From Balanoglossus misakiensis (taxonomy: Eukaryota > Hemichordata): a stretch of DNA of 64,000 bases. Positions 32,419 through 45,574 of this stretch are shown piece by piece. How positions within the stretch are numbered: the stretch's first letter is position 1; each line of letters starts with the position of its first letter. Both the position numbers and the translations under genes were made by a program. Location of the stretch: contig CM082585.2 of NCBI GenBank assembly GCA_040954595.2, forward strand, positions 62,001 through 126,000, in the 5' to 3' direction. Under the pieces are notes generated by a model that ran no database searches, was not told the DNA's origin, and saw only the letters and a list, made by a program, of their open reading frames with translations.

Positions 32419-32548
32419 GTGTTTCACATGTGAAGCCCATGTAGCAGCCAGCACATTGACATGTGACGCCTGTACAAGATCCCTGGATTGCTTGGCAAGT
32501 ACCAGCATTCCGGCATGGGTTAAGGTTTGTGTTCGCACGGATTCATTG
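32419..32548 (-). pseudogene. e9 (unit 2): EGF-like exon, +7 frameshift
   Basis: 130 bp, same lesion in the first loop as unit 1. Confidence 0.75.
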
Positions 32549-33368
32549 CTGCAAATGTACACAATATTTACAAAATAAAACAGTATACAACTGTAAGTAT
32601 TTATAATAATCAATTGTGAATATCACACCAATCAAGGCCTTTCAATGCACCCTGATTGCTGAGAGCTGAAATACGTGAACCAACGTGTATTTGTTTTCAC
32701 TACTATATCACATGACATTCTGCATCTCTTTTCCATAGTTGTAGTCTGCACCCAACATTGTATTCCGGGGTAGCACTACACGGAACCCCGAAACTTTTTC
32801 GTCATCATCCGAGTACTTTTCCCAGCATGCAGTTGCCAAGATGGCTGCACAGGGAGTTTTTAATTTTGCACTGGTATACAATTTTTTTATTCGTCAATTT
32901 CACAGACACGTGCATTGCACATCAAAATTTTGCGTCAGAAGTGAGGACAACTTAACTAGGTACCAATGCAATGTGGTTTTAGGCGGATTTGAACTTTTCC
33001 TTTAATGTAACAGTTGTATTGACATGCGATTATCATACTGAACATGAATCAATCTCAAAATTGCTAAAAATAAAATAATTCAGAACATTTAGATTCTACA
33101 ATGGTGAAAAAATATGACAAACCTCCCAAAATTCTTATTTTTGAGGCCATTTTACAAAAATCTACGAGCCTGGCAAAATCTGAAAGAGGTGCTAGATAAA
33201 GGGCGCTTTTTCAAAACTCTAGATGGTTGACCCCCAATTTTTATTCCATAGATTAAATGTTTAGAAGTCATAGTATCATCAGTATTAATTTAAACATGAT
33301 CAGACGACCCTTTATTTCGAGGTGCGCAACACCTTAAATATGTTTTTACGACTAAGATGACTACAAAC

Positions 33369-33585
33369 CTGGTAGAAGGGGAGTACATGTTGTTGATGGT
33401 CCCAGAGAGTAGGTTCTTGATGTGCAGGCAAGTGGGTGATGTTGCTGCACACTGACAGCCTGGATCGCAAGGGGTACAGGATACTTCTGTGGCTGTGTCA
33501 GCATAATAACTTGATGGACAAGGAATGGGGCTGTCTGACCCATCTGGACAGTAGTTACCTACGCCGCAATCAGCACATGTCATGT
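33369..33585 (-). pseudogene. e8 (unit 2): GCC2/GCC3 exon, +1 frameshift
   Basis: Same 217-bp exon and extra T as unit 1. Confidence 0.82.
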
Positions 33586-33770
33586 CTGTAGAATAACAGC
33601 AGCTTGTGTAGTGAGTGTTTTGCCGATATGACAGAGTTCAAGTATGCTTATTTGGTTAAATTTTAAAAGGAATATCACCCGCTGTTTTAGAGTTAATATT
33701 GCGAAAGGGACTTCATAAGTTGTCTGAAAAACACCAGTTTCCCCAATTTTCACTAATGTATAGGAATACA

Positions 33771-34671
33771 TGAGAAGTCGGCCAGATTAGAAGTCGGCCA
33801 GTACGAGAAGTCGGCCAGTTGTTGAACTTGTACCCGAATAGTGCAGTGATGACCCAGATTACTTATAACAACACTTAATAAAATATAATTGCACTAAATA
33901 TTTTCATTTGGACGGATTTCCCAAATTCTTGACAACACAATGGCGTCATTTCAAATAATGGCGTCTGGCATCCGTACCGTTTCCCCAGCCCCGTATCCGC
34001 GTAAGGAGCTTAGGTTGTTCGCCAAATTCCTGTGACATTTCTGATTAAAGGGACAAAGTCTCTCTCTCGCGAACCTTTTTCCATTAATTATGTTTGATAC
34101 AAGACACCGTTCACATTATTCATGTGGATATATTGAGAATCCACATTCAACTACAGACAAATTCCATCCCGTTTGTAGGATATGAGTGTAAAAATCCCGC
34201 CAAAATGAATAAATGGTAAACACCGATTATTCATTTTCACTATATATCCACATTTAGAATAAATAAATGGTGTCTTGTATCAAATATTATTAATGGAAAA
34301 AGGGCAGCGAGAGAGAGACTTTGTCCCTTTACAGGGAGTTGTTTCAAAGCCTACTAAAATACATAGAAGATGTATGTGTATATGCATACTTTGAGACAAC
34401 ACCAAACAGACAAACGTGACGAGGAACTGACTACTGGCGCAGCGCAAGAAGTGCAGGTGACTGATGTTGACGTACCCCGGTGACGTACATGCAAAGTGAA
34501 CAGACAGTTTTAAAATTCATCGGCTATTTGTACAAATATCTCAGCTCCTGTACATCAAGGAAACATTTCGTAGTGAAACAGTTATATATAACACAAAGTA
34601 CCAGGGTTCTCTCCCAAAGGCCGACTTCTCGTACTGGCCGATACCGACTTCTCATACTGGTCGACTTCTCA
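33771..34671. mobile_element. Palindromic AGAAGTCGGCCAG element (unit 2)
   Basis: Same structure as unit 1, with the arm-deleted TA-MITE at 34048-34329. Confidence 0.6.
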
Positions 34672-34790
34672 GGACACCATGTATAGCATAGCTGTTGAAC
34701 TCAAAAAATATGTAAAACTACAAGTGATGTAAACAACTTGTGGAACCATGTTCAAATCGAGACCAGAAGAAAAGAGATTTCAAGACTTAC

Positions 34791-34887
34791 CTCCTTCAAC
34801 ACTTTACTGCCCTGTAGCGCACTGTGTGACACTTGTAGTTGTGCATTCATAACCAGAAGGACGTGGCCGAACCTAGCGAGTATGAAC
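34791..34887 (-). pseudogene. e7 (unit 2): degenerate GCC2/GCC3 exon
   Basis: Same deletion and TAA as unit 1. Confidence 0.7.
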
Positions 34888-35112
34888 CTATCACAGAAAA
34901 AATTCAAAGAACGATTGGTTTGGTCCAACGATCCCTTATTAGAGAGATGTCCGTAATCACAGGTGTTACTGTACAATACCTCTTCAGTGGAATCATTGTG
35001 TTTCTCAAAGTGCATCACAATATCAACTCCAATGAGCATAACAGTTTAATTTTCTGTGTATGTCATGCTATAACACAGGGAAGTCACAAGAGTGATTTGC
35101 AGCCCAACTTAC

Positions 35113-35310
35113 CAGTAACTGTTGAACAATCCACTACGGGTGACATGGTTGGACACTTGGATCCTGCTGGACAAGGCGTGCATGTGCCGTCGCCTTCCAT
35201 AGCATATTCACCATTGCCACAGTCAAGCGGATCTTACATTGGATCTGAACACGATTGTCCAGCAGGGCACAGAAGATGGGATGTGCGTGCAGACTCCTCA
35301 CTTATTTCAT
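35113..35310 (-). pseudogene. e6 (unit 2): GCC2/GCC3 exon with stop
   Basis: Same in-frame TAA after SDPM as unit 1. Confidence 0.72.
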
Positions 35311-35557
35311 CTGATCAAAGAAAATGAGGTTTTTAGTGAAGTATTTGTGATACAGTGTCATTTAAAATAACAAATTACTTGAGATGATTCACTTGATAAT
35401 TCTGAGACAAGTATACAGGCATGTAGAAAATTCTTTGGAGGACATTAAACGTCATTTCTAATCAAACATTTTCTGAATATCATAAGACTCTGCGAGATCT
35501 CACATGGCTAACCGGGTCTCGCAAGATCTCGCACCGAGTTGATAATCTGTTGTAAAC

Positions 35558-35600
<43 letters not shown>

Positions 35601-35705
35601 ACCCCAGTCGCACTGACTTGAAAATCTGTTGTAAACACATACATGCATACAGACATACCCCTCAGTTTCATCACACAGCAAACTGAACAAGTACCACAAT
35701 CTTAC

Positions 35706-35839
35706 CATTTGTACATCTGGTACAGTTTGTTGCACTAGCCAATGACACGTAACCCTTGGTACACTTGAATTGCGATGCACTGGGATCTGTGCAGGCGTAC
35801 CCTTGATCACAAATAGTACACTGTTCAGCACCGGCTGAT
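35706..35839 (-). pseudogene. e5 (unit 2): GCC2/GCC3 exon, phase-inconsistent
   Basis: 134 bp, same reading as unit 1 (QC, TICDQGYAC, FKC, NC, TRC). Confidence 0.7.
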
Positions 35840-36093
35840 CTGTAAATCAAACAAAGAATTAACACACCAAGTTAACCTTTAAATACCACTGTAAAAATTT
35901 GGCGCAAATTTTAATTATTTTCATAAATAGAGGTCTATTCAAATTTGGAAAATTTGTCATTTTTTCATTCATATATTATATCAGTAAATTTTAAATACAG
36001 ACATGGAAAATGTTCCCATCCTATTTTTCAGTTAGTAAATTACCTGACCTAATGTTTGATGTTGGAAATAAAGGTGGGTGGGTAGAAGTTTAC

Positions 36094-36224
36094 CTGTTAT
36101 GCAAGAGGTACAGCGAGACATCCTTTGTCCAAGGCCGAACTGTAATAACCAGCCGAGCATAAAATCACAGTGTTACCATTTGGACATTGGTTACCAGTTG
36201 GCCAATCAGCACATGATGTTTGTG
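36094..36224 (-). pseudogene. e4 (unit 2): GCC2/GCC3 exon, -1 frameshift
   Basis: 131 bp; ADW as in unit 1, so one module cysteine is also lost. Confidence 0.72.
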
Positions 36225-36697
36225 CTGAAAATAAACAGAGATTTATAGAATCTTATAGTCACAGTCATACCTTCAAAGACGTGGGATTCTCACGCGGGTT
36301 GGGGAGACAAAAATCCCTGGCAAAAGATTGAGGACAGGAAAATGCCAAACCAGAGATATTGGTAACAGAAACTGTATACAGTCAATGCCATATGACAGTG
36401 TGCTGTTCTAACAACAGACAAGATCGTGACGATCATAGTCTGTGTCGGAGATTTGGAAAAGAGCAAATTCGGTGAAAAGACGGGACAAAACAAAAGTCTA
36501 CTTTATATACGATGCACATGAAAACTGGATGAAAGCGAAGCAGTCCACTATTTGAATGCATTGGATGTAAAATTGGCAGAATATTTGGACTGGACGTAAT
36601 GTTTGTACGCACAGAATTACGCACATGCACATAAGATGATCGTCCGCCTTAAGTGAAAGATTACACAGTAATGCCCAAATTTTAAGTGCTGACTCAC

Positions 36698-36930
36698 CCT
36701 CTATATTAGTGTAGTATACATCTTCACACACCTCTGGCTCCGACATACCATCATATTGGCACTTATACCCGGGGCAGGACAAGGCATACAGTCTATACTT
36801 CCATTGTTGGCAAAATATTCCTGTCCACATTGTGTTGGTGATGAGAGGCTGGCTGTTCCACACATGAAACCCTTGGACACAGCGTGCATGCTTCAGAACA
36901 TGCTGAACAATAACTTCCAGCTGCGCAGTC
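36698..36930 (-). pseudogene. e3 (unit 2): GCC2/GCC3 exon, two frameshifts
   Basis: Same three-frame structure as unit 1. Near the start it reads GSYCSAC, keeping a cysteine that is Ser in unit 1. Confidence 0.78.
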
Positions 36931-37831
36931 CTGTAGGAGTGAAGACGTCAAATATTAGGGAGGTTAAGGAGCCCTCTAGCCAGCAAACTTCATCAAGGAT
37001 GTACGCGCAGAACATTAACTAGAAACACTGCGCGCCCGGTCTTTTTCCCATAGGATTACATTGATAATCGCCAGAAAACAAACTTCTACTATTGTCATTT
37101 TCACGAAATTTTACACATAGCTCAGTCCAGCAAATATAAATTCATTGGTCAAATAAAATATAGGGGTCACCGCGCTCTTTTTTGAGATAAATTGCGTTAA
37201 GAATTTTGCCCATAGACAAACCATTGGTGAAAAATGCTGAGTCAGCAGATTTCTTCTATTATCGACCAAACTCATGGCTCTGTATTTCAAAAACAAGCCC
37301 GGTGACCCCTATATTTTATTACGGATTTTCATTATCCATACAAAGGAGAATAAAAAAATCCACAATTAAAAAAAATGACAATACTTTCAATTTTACTGAA
37401 CGTACATCCTTAATGTTACTTATGTAGTGGAGCACCAAAACCCAAATTTTCATATCGATTGTGTATTTTGTGATAAAAATACCAAACTTGGCTCAGATGT
37501 GTGTTAATGTGTACTGAACAAATTCAGATAGCGAGTCACTAAATATCTGTTGAAGAGTTTCCATGGCAACCAATATTTTTCAAAATGGCCGTCAATACAG
37601 ATAATCACACCTGTTAAACACCAAAATAAATTCAGATTACAATATTTGAAAAAAGAAACTACGGAAAGAATGGTTTGCAATAGAACTATGGTTATTAAAC
37701 TACAAATGTACTTATAAGGGTAACTAAGGGATCAAAACACAGGTGCAACTTTCAATCCCTGGTTCTAGCATTAGTATAGGTGCTCCTCCCAGTCAAACAT
37801 TATGGCTAGTTGCGATATTTAACTGGAAAGG

Positions 37832-38642
37832 GCAGTTCACGAAATAAAAACCTGGATGACACATAATAAACTTCAACTCAATGGTGGCAAAACCGAGGTA
37901 CTCCTGATAAGGTCTCAGTTCAACCGCTCGCCTCGTCCCATAAACCACATGAGCATTGGATCATGTTGTGTTCAAATTGTGAATTCTGCACGGAATATAG
38001 GTGTGACATTCGACGACAATTACACTTTCAATAAGCACATTAATGCAATTTGCAAGTCAATTTTCTTCCATCTGCGTCAAATCAGCCACATTCGCCGTTA
38101 CCTCACTAAGGAAGTTTGCCAGATGCTGGTTCATGCTCTAATCACATCAAAACTGGACTACTGTAATGCACTACTCTGTGGTTTACCATCATCATGCATG
38201 CTACAGCATGCCCTGAATTCTGCAGCCAGGATCGTTTCTCATACCCGTAAAACGGATCATATTACTCGTGTTCTCATGGATTTACATTGGTTGCCTGTAC
38301 ACTATAGAATCCAATACAAGATCTTGCTTATGACATATAAGGCATTAAACAACACAGCACCAGCTTACATCTCTGACTTAATCCATCTGAAAACTTCAAC
38401 AAGACTTCTTCGTTCAAATGACAAATTTCTACTTCATGTACCGTATATCGCCCCACTCATTTGGAAGAGTGTCCCAATAGAAGTATGCCAGTCACCTAGC
38501 CTTGACAGTTTCAAGAAACACATCAAGACTTATCTGTTTAACAGAGCCTATTAACATAACTTTACATTGAAAAGCGCTATTGAACACTATTGCAGTGGAG
38601 TTTGGTGCTCTATAAGTCATTTTGATTGATTGATTGATTGAT
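37832..38642 (+). mobile_element. CR1/L2-like RT remnant (unit 2)
   Basis: The longer frame (from Met at 37856, 232 codons, to KTYLFNRAY) without the unit 1 2-bp deletion. Ends in (TGAT)n. Confidence 0.88.
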
Positions 38643-39122
38643 GAACAGTTTACCACCTTAGCTAAACACATAAACAGATCACCGATACGTCCGAATAGCG
38701 CGTGTATGAGGGCTTGGCTAACTTGTGACCTCAGTAACGATCATGTGAAAATGTCCATTTTGTTTGGTCAGGCATTGATTCTTGTCGGCAAAAACTGCCA
38801 TAGGAAATTATAAACTTAAGTCAAATTGCTGAAACAATCAATAATAGTCCATGTGTCTTGATACTTCAGTTCATGCATCGGTTCGACTCTGTAGTCGGCT
38901 ACCCAAATTTATTGGGAAGTTCGGCCTTTTACACATTAATACGTGTGGTTTTCGATCATATCCTACCGGTCTTATTGGTTGACATTAATTTGGCAGTGTG
39001 CTATAAGCATATTACATCCTACATCAAACCAAAATAAAGCTTGTGATACTTTGATTTGTTTTTGTTTAGTTTTAGTCGCTAGTGAAATTCAAGCTCAGTA
39101 ATAACTTTACAACTAACTTATT

Positions 39123-42100
39123 AGGGGCCCAAGCCCCTATGGGCGGGGCCCCTATTGGTATTACTCGCGTTTTTAGGGGCCCAAGCCCCTATGGGCGGGG
39201 CCCCTATTGTTATTACTGGGGTTTTTAGGGGCCCAAGCCCCTATGGACCCTATTGGTATTGCTGGCATTTTTTTCTTCTTTGGCACTTTCATCGGCCACT
39301 AGGATCTTGAAAACGGCTGAACCTACAATTCTCAAATTTGGCACAATGATGCAGGCCAATGAGATCTGGTGCAGTACGTCCGTGAATGTTAAATTAGTCA
39401 AGTGACCTGATGACCATATAAGGGCGAAATTTTCAAATTAGGGTATGCCGATTTTGAGAAGAAGATTTTTGATCATTATATTTCATATTTTTTCATTGAC
39501 CATGGGGGGTCTGGACCAAGGCATAGGCTTTACTATACCTGCATAGTAAAGCTATGACAACATCGTATTTAAATAATAACACATGTTAGCAAGGGCAATA
39601 TCATGATCTTTTGCCTGCACAAGGGATGGTGATCTTTGACGTTAATAATATTCATGATGCCCGAGCCGCAGGGAAGGGCTTCATCAATATGTTTCGATAT
39701 GTGACGTTACCAGCACATTCCAGAAGACAGCATGGCATCGTCTGTACAAGTTGAGTGAAATACTTAGAAAGATATCGCCACATACAGTGACCGATCTGCC
39801 TGGGCTGCGTTCATGTTTTTCTCTTGAAATCATGGACAGTGTTATACACCTCTGTATCAATGCTGTTTTAGTGACTTTTTCACACCCGTTCTTTTTGTTT
39901 TGAGTGAATAGGATAGTCAACTAACTACTGCTGGACAATGGGTGTGAGTTTCATGGCTCTCACATGATGGGGTAATCTGGGGTAACATTTTGAAAATACC
40001 ATGTCATTTTCAGAACGCAGTTAAGGTGTATGTACACGTGAACAGTGATACATGTACATGTGTAGGCCGGAAATTTAAATCGGGTATACACGTCTGCATC
40101 TAACACTCAAACTGCAATATTGCCAAACGATATACACGATATACTACATGTAGTAATTCTATTAGATTTAGTCTGCATTGGTCAATATAATATACGGAAA
40201 CTAAATATGTCGATCGGATTTGATCTTTCACAGGTCCAGCTGTGGTTGCGCAGAACACGTCTCCATTTATGGTGTGAACAGGGACTGCTGTACGCATGTG
40301 CACATCTGAGTTCAAGAGGTTACACGTACTGCGGTTGCGCAGAACATCCCTTACGAAGTTGTTTTCTTGCGGCAAACATGCGGCGAAGTTGCGGCACATG
40401 TGCGGCACGCTAATTTCTGACCGCAACTTTGTGGCGACTAATCGCCGATGATCGCCAGTACCGGCACACTTCTGGCGATCAGTCAAGACTTTTGCGGCAC
40501 GTATGCCGCAACATTTAAGTAAACACAGAGTGTCTTGTACTACTGGTGATCAGTGGAGCCTTTTGCGGCGCATATACCGCAAAAGTAAAGTAAACAGGGA
40601 GTTTGATATTATCTCGTGATCAGTGGAGTCTGTTGCGGCACGGTTGCGGTATATATGCCAGAAAGTTCAATTAACATAATTTGAATGCTCAGCTAGTTAA
40701 TAATTACTTTTTGGTGACATGTGCAGAAACGAGAATGAGGCTGATTTCATTTAGGCGGACATTTTGATTGTGTAAGGTTACACTGGGATCTCTATGCCCA
40801 TCAAAAACCATGAATTTGATGTCACCAATCCATACAGCTGGAAGCTGCTTCACTTGAATACTGTGGTAGCGATATTTGTGCATTACCAGAGGTCAGTAGT
40901 TTGAACAATTTCCTGAGGATGATTGTCATAATCTTGTACTTAAAGTCAGACTAAATGGAAAAGTATCTGCAAAAGAAAAACTCTGGTGTTGATCCAAGAC
41001 ATATACCAGTAAGAGGACACTTGAGACAAGAGCATTGCAATGACATGTATACAGCTGGGTGAGTTTTCTAAATTTTGTTGGTTTCTGTGGTAGTTGAATC
41101 ACTTGAGATAACTATAAAATAATGCCTGCTGTTGAAATAAACAATGAGGGTCACAATTTCACAAAGAAAGGATGTTTTGTCTAAGCCTGTTGAATATACT
41201 TGGGATAACTCTCCTTATGGGAAGTACATGTATGAATATGACACACCAAATTCACATGAGAATTAAGATTTGCTGAACCAAGATACTTCAGAATAGAATG
41301 GATAGATTGGCAATTCTTTTCACGGGTGGCTGGTAGCTAGGAAGGGGCCACAGTAGGGATTAATTACATGTATTAACAAGAGGTCATAATTTGCGGCATA
41401 TGTGCCGCAAAGTTGCGGTATGTTTACCGCAACTGTGCGCCGCAACAGCTCATTTGCATGCGAAAATATGCATTGGCCGCGCGTGCGCCGCAAACAGTTG
41501 CGGTATATGCGCCGCAAAGTTGCAAGAGGTCAGATTTTGCGGCATGTACGCCGCAAACCCGTTTTGGCATACGTGCCGCATATGTGCCACAAAGTTGCGG
41601 TATGTTTACCGCAACTATGCGCCGCAACAGCTCATTTGCATGCGAAAATATGCATTAGCCGCGCGTGCGCCGCAAACAGTTGCGGTATATGTGCCGCAAA
41701 GTTGCGGCAAGTTTACCACAACTGTTCGCCAGAAGCCTTATTTTTTCGTAAGGGATGTCTCCATTTATGGAGTGAACAGGGACTGACCAAGGGGCCGAAA
41801 TGAGAAGCCAAATTTCGGGTGACCCCTTGACCTTTGACCCACCTTGAAAAACACATATCTATTTCTACGCTAACTAATACACCTAGGGAGCTGATTTTTG
41901 GTGGACAGGTACAACTATTGGACCAAATCATTTCGCCGCAATGTCACGTGACCTTGGTGACCTTTGAACTATATATAACATAAATGCTCATAAGTATGTA
42001 ACTATTAGACCGACAGACTTCATATTTGGTGGGATGAAGCATACACATGTACTTGTTACCCCTTGACCTTTGACCTAATTAATTATGTGCATACCTAATT

Positions 42101-42450
42101 CTAGGCTTACCAATAGGGCTAGAGGTTTTGTTTCTGTTGGACATGGACAAGTGTGGGATCCAATTTTTTCCATAAAATTTTGGGTGACCTCAGGTGATCT
42201 ACTTTCTCATATCTCGGCCTCCAGAGCAGGTACAGCCTTAGCATTTCGAGGGATGGGACTAAAATGAAAAGCCGAATTTTGAGGTCACCTGTACAACTGC
42301 TTAACTCATTAATTATGTGCATACCTAATTCCAGGCGACATAGGGCTAAGGTTTGGTTTCTGATGGACCTGGACCAGTATGGGGTCAAACAATTTTGCCC
42401 AAATTTCGGGTGACCTCAGATGACCATTTTGGCTTGCAGTTATATTTTAA
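39123..42450 (-). mobile_element. Interspersed repeat with GC-rich array (unit 2), interrupted
   Basis: Same repeat as 15193-21595, here split by the 40348-41754 element. DR1-type motifs on the minus strand at 41828-41840 and 42064-42076. Confidence 0.6.
40348..41754. mobile_element. 1.4-kb element with GCGGCA palindrome arrays (unit 2 only)
   Basis: Insertion with 10-bp termini CCCTTACGAA / TTCGTAAGGG and a 2-bp AT duplication (40346-40347 and 41755-41756). Units 1 and 3 have the uninterrupted site near 16423 and 61230. Both ends are packed with GCGGCA / TGCCGC motifs forming short palindromes such as TTGCGGCATATGTGCCGCAA. At the right end a block of about 110 bp is repeated at an offset of 182 bp (41411 and 41593). 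Open frames across the arrays are repeat artefacts. The middle (40680-41390) is AT-rich and non-repetitive. The superfamily is unknown; ISL2EU is one group with 2-bp duplications. Confidence 0.85.
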
Positions 42451-42817
42451 CCCTAATGCTTCTAGGTGTCATACCTGTTTAGAGTGTCAAGTCCCTTAAA
42501 ATATGTATTTGCCATTTTTTCTTCCTAAACGTATTTTGACTGTCTTGCCATGGGCTCTCATATGTTAAACACACTTGGCAGTCTAAGCCCCCTTAAATGT
42601 ACTAAATCGTACTGGTTTGCTCTGGTTTGGGTTGAGGGTCTTGTATAGGCCCTACTGCGTAACTTGCCCTTGGCAGCCTAACAGGCCTGGGAGCCAGGAT
42701 TCTAGGCACCCTGGATATCAAACTGACTTGGCAGCGTTAGGGTTAAAACTATGTATAATCACATACTAGATGTTTGAAAAATGGCAATGTCTTCTCTAAA
42801 TGTTATCCATCCAAAGG

Positions 42818-43061
42818 GATCTGACAAGGGTGTCCCCTGTCAGCACTTCATTTTTTGTTTGTCATAGCAATTTTCGCGACTGTTATATTAGATTTAGAGT
42901 TGACTAAAAGATAAATGGTGTCTACGATTCCAAACACATAAAAATTACACCAGTTCATGCTATAAATATTGTCAATAAATTTGTTAGTTTTAGAAACCCA
43001 ACTAAATACACGAAAAGTTGGGCTTTAGATTGGTTAACTGAAAATCAGGCCGATTGGAATT
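42818..43061 (+). mobile_element. L1-like RT remnant (unit 2), DD motif deleted
   Basis: As in unit 1, but about 55 bp covering the DDTTLF-like motif are missing near 42957. Confidence 0.55.
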
Positions 43062-43445
43062 TTTCGGGATTAAGTGGCCCGATGCTCCCAACAAGTCACT
43101 TAGAATGTACTTTCATTCTAATATTGTCATTTATTAGCATGGAGTAATCTTACTTTTTACCATAAGGGTGGAACCATGATTCATTCTCAAGAGGGGTCTG
43201 GTACCAATACTCATAATGGCCTTCGATACCGGCAGGCATGAATAGCCTATGGCTACGCCCAGCATGAGGTGGTGATTCATACTGTTGGTTGTATGGACTA
43301 GCTGGGTTTGGTGACAGCGACACAAATTTTCATGCAGATCTTGATTACACTTGTAGAGAAAAACAAAAAAATCTACACATTGAAAGAAATGGTGATACTT
43401 TGAACTGTATAAATTATTAACCCAAGACAATAAATCAAAACTTAC

Positions 43446-43569
43446 TTTGTTCACAAAGGTCACCAGTGAAAACAATTCTGACAGAAACATGTGTACAGTT
43501 GACATGATCCAGATGTCATCTGGCAGAAACCACTGTTCAAGCACGGATTGGGATCGCATTGGTTGATTC
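43446..43569 (-). pseudogene. e2 (unit 2): EGF-like exon, +1 frameshift
   Basis: Same extra T before TGDLCEQ as unit 1. Confidence 0.85.
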
Positions 43570-43770
43570 CTGGTTTTCAATACACAAGAAAGTTGGGACG
43601 ATGAGCAATGGGGCAGAGACTGATCATCAAAAATTTGAGACAGGGAATTCCAACAAATGAGATCATTAAGTTATATATGCAAAGTAAATCAGAAAAGAGA
43701 ATCAGAAGATTTTCTCCGAAGGACACCTTGCAAATTCATGATTGGAAAGACACTGCAGTCACATGTATAT

Positions 43771-43942
43771 TGTAGTGTCCAAACACTGGTGAGCATCTAT
43801 ACTTTATACATTCTGTAAAATGACGTAATGCAACATTCGGGTCATTATGAATAAAGTGCGTGAACGAGGCTAGGCACTCTCACTCTTACATGCCGGACTT
43901 GGTGTCTCGTGTTGTCATTATTGCCCACCCACGATTCTATAT
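43771..43942 (+). mobile_element. Putative 5' LTR (unit 2)
   Basis: TGTAGTGTCC start. The primer-binding-like TGGCGACGAGGACGG follows at 43944. Confidence 0.45.
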
Positions 43943-43985
43943 TTGGCGACGAGGACGGAGAACATGGAGAATCAGCTAGCCGTCA

Positions 43986-45064
43986 ATGCCGAGTTTTCCT
44001 GTTCATTCAGATCCGACAACCACCAGTACGAGATGGAAAAAGTACATGGCTAGAGTAGAAAACGCATTTGTCGCATTCAACATTACAGATGACAAGCGAC
44101 AACGTGCACTGCTATTGCACTGGGCAGGTGAGGAAGTTTCCGACTTCTTTGATACTCTACCAGATACAGGAACGAGCTGTGAAACAGCCAAATTAAAGCT
44201 TACGTCGTACTTCTCACCCAAACGGAACATTGAATACGAACGATTCATCTTCAGAGACACCATACAAAACAACGACGAATCGATTGATGCCTATCACACT
44301 TGTTTGCAACGCCTAGCAGAAACATATGTGACTTCACCAATAAGGATCAAAAGGTCAAATCACAAATCATACGAGGATTCACATCAGCCCGTCTCAGACG
44401 TCGTGCTCTTCGGGAGGAGACGACACTAGAGAATCTACTGAGTACAGCCTGTTCATTTGAGGTATCAGAGGTTCAGGCTAGTGGGATTGAGGAGAAAACC
44501 CAAAATAATGGTGCAGATACGGCATCTGTGAATGCGGTCAGAAAACAGCGCCATCAACGCCCGAAACCAAATAAACAAAAGAGATCTCATCAGCAGCCAG
44601 CGAAAGGACCGTCCACTTGTTATTATTGTGGTGGCACCTATCCACATGACTCAGTATGTCCAGCTAAAGGCAGGTCATGCAGGAAGTGTGGCAAACATAA
44701 CCATTTTGCCAAATGCTGCCGATCAAAAGGCAAAGCAAATAGGCTAGACAAGGATGAAACTGTCAAAGCTGTGCATAAAGTGGAAGACAGCTCGGGAGAT
44801 GAATACTGCGTCACTGTACAACAATCAAATGGCAGGAGGCCTCGAGTAACAGTGCAGATAGAACAAACAGCAGTTGCCTCACTGATCGACCCTGGTTCTA
44901 CAATAAACATGATGAGTGTAAACACATACAACAACCTAAAGAACAAACCCAGGTGGCAAACAGAAAGCCCGTTTTACCACTGCCAGCAGTGCATTATTGA
45001 GTATTTTAGCATCGCTGAATTGAGCTCTCGTCCAATCAGAACTGCGGACTGTAGCATGATATAA
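43986..45064 (+). mobile_element. Ty3/Gypsy gag fragment, frameshifted (unit 2)
   Basis: Same gag as unit 1 in two frames. The first ends at 44429 after CLQRLAETYVT; the second (ICDFTNKDQ onward) carries the zinc knuckles and DPGST. The shift fits a 2-bp AT gain in ACATATGTG. Confidence 0.85.
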
Positions 45065-45457
45065 TATAATTGAGAATAAATCTCACGACAAGTGTACAGT
45101 TTGACAATGTACACAGATAATCCGTTTCAACAATGTTTCCTTTGTAGTGTGAATAAAACTGCACACTTTGCAAGTTTTCAACTTCAAAACACTATGGCTA
45201 TTACAGAGACAAAGCTGCTAATATACAATGTATACCTGTCATTTTTGTTTGTGGTGAGATTTTCATTGGCACAGTCGCACAGAGCTCACACAAGAGGAAA
45301 TTACACTTTCTGTTGAATTTACTGCATCCTGCTAACTTTAAGTCATATATCCACTGAAACATTAAGTTATAGAATTTTCCATCGCAGTATTCTGTTTTAT
45401 ATACATGTATAGCAGTCCCACACATATTGATTAATTTGACAAAAGAAACTGACTGAC

Positions 45458-45574
45458 AATTTTCACAGCGCTCCCCAGTATAGCATCCTTGGCAGGTGCA
45501 CGTCAATGCCACACACGAGGTTAGGGTTGGCAAGTGCTGCCATTTTGACATGGGTTGTTAGCACTGATCAATTC
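45458..45574 (-). pseudogene. e1 (unit 2): broken EGF-like exon
   Basis: Identical lesions to unit 1. Confidence 0.75.

Noticed and set aside
41391-41803. Overlapping open frames of about 130 codons rich in CAA, CRK and PQ phrases
   Set aside because: They are translations of the GCGGCA palindrome array in several frames at once, not protein-like.
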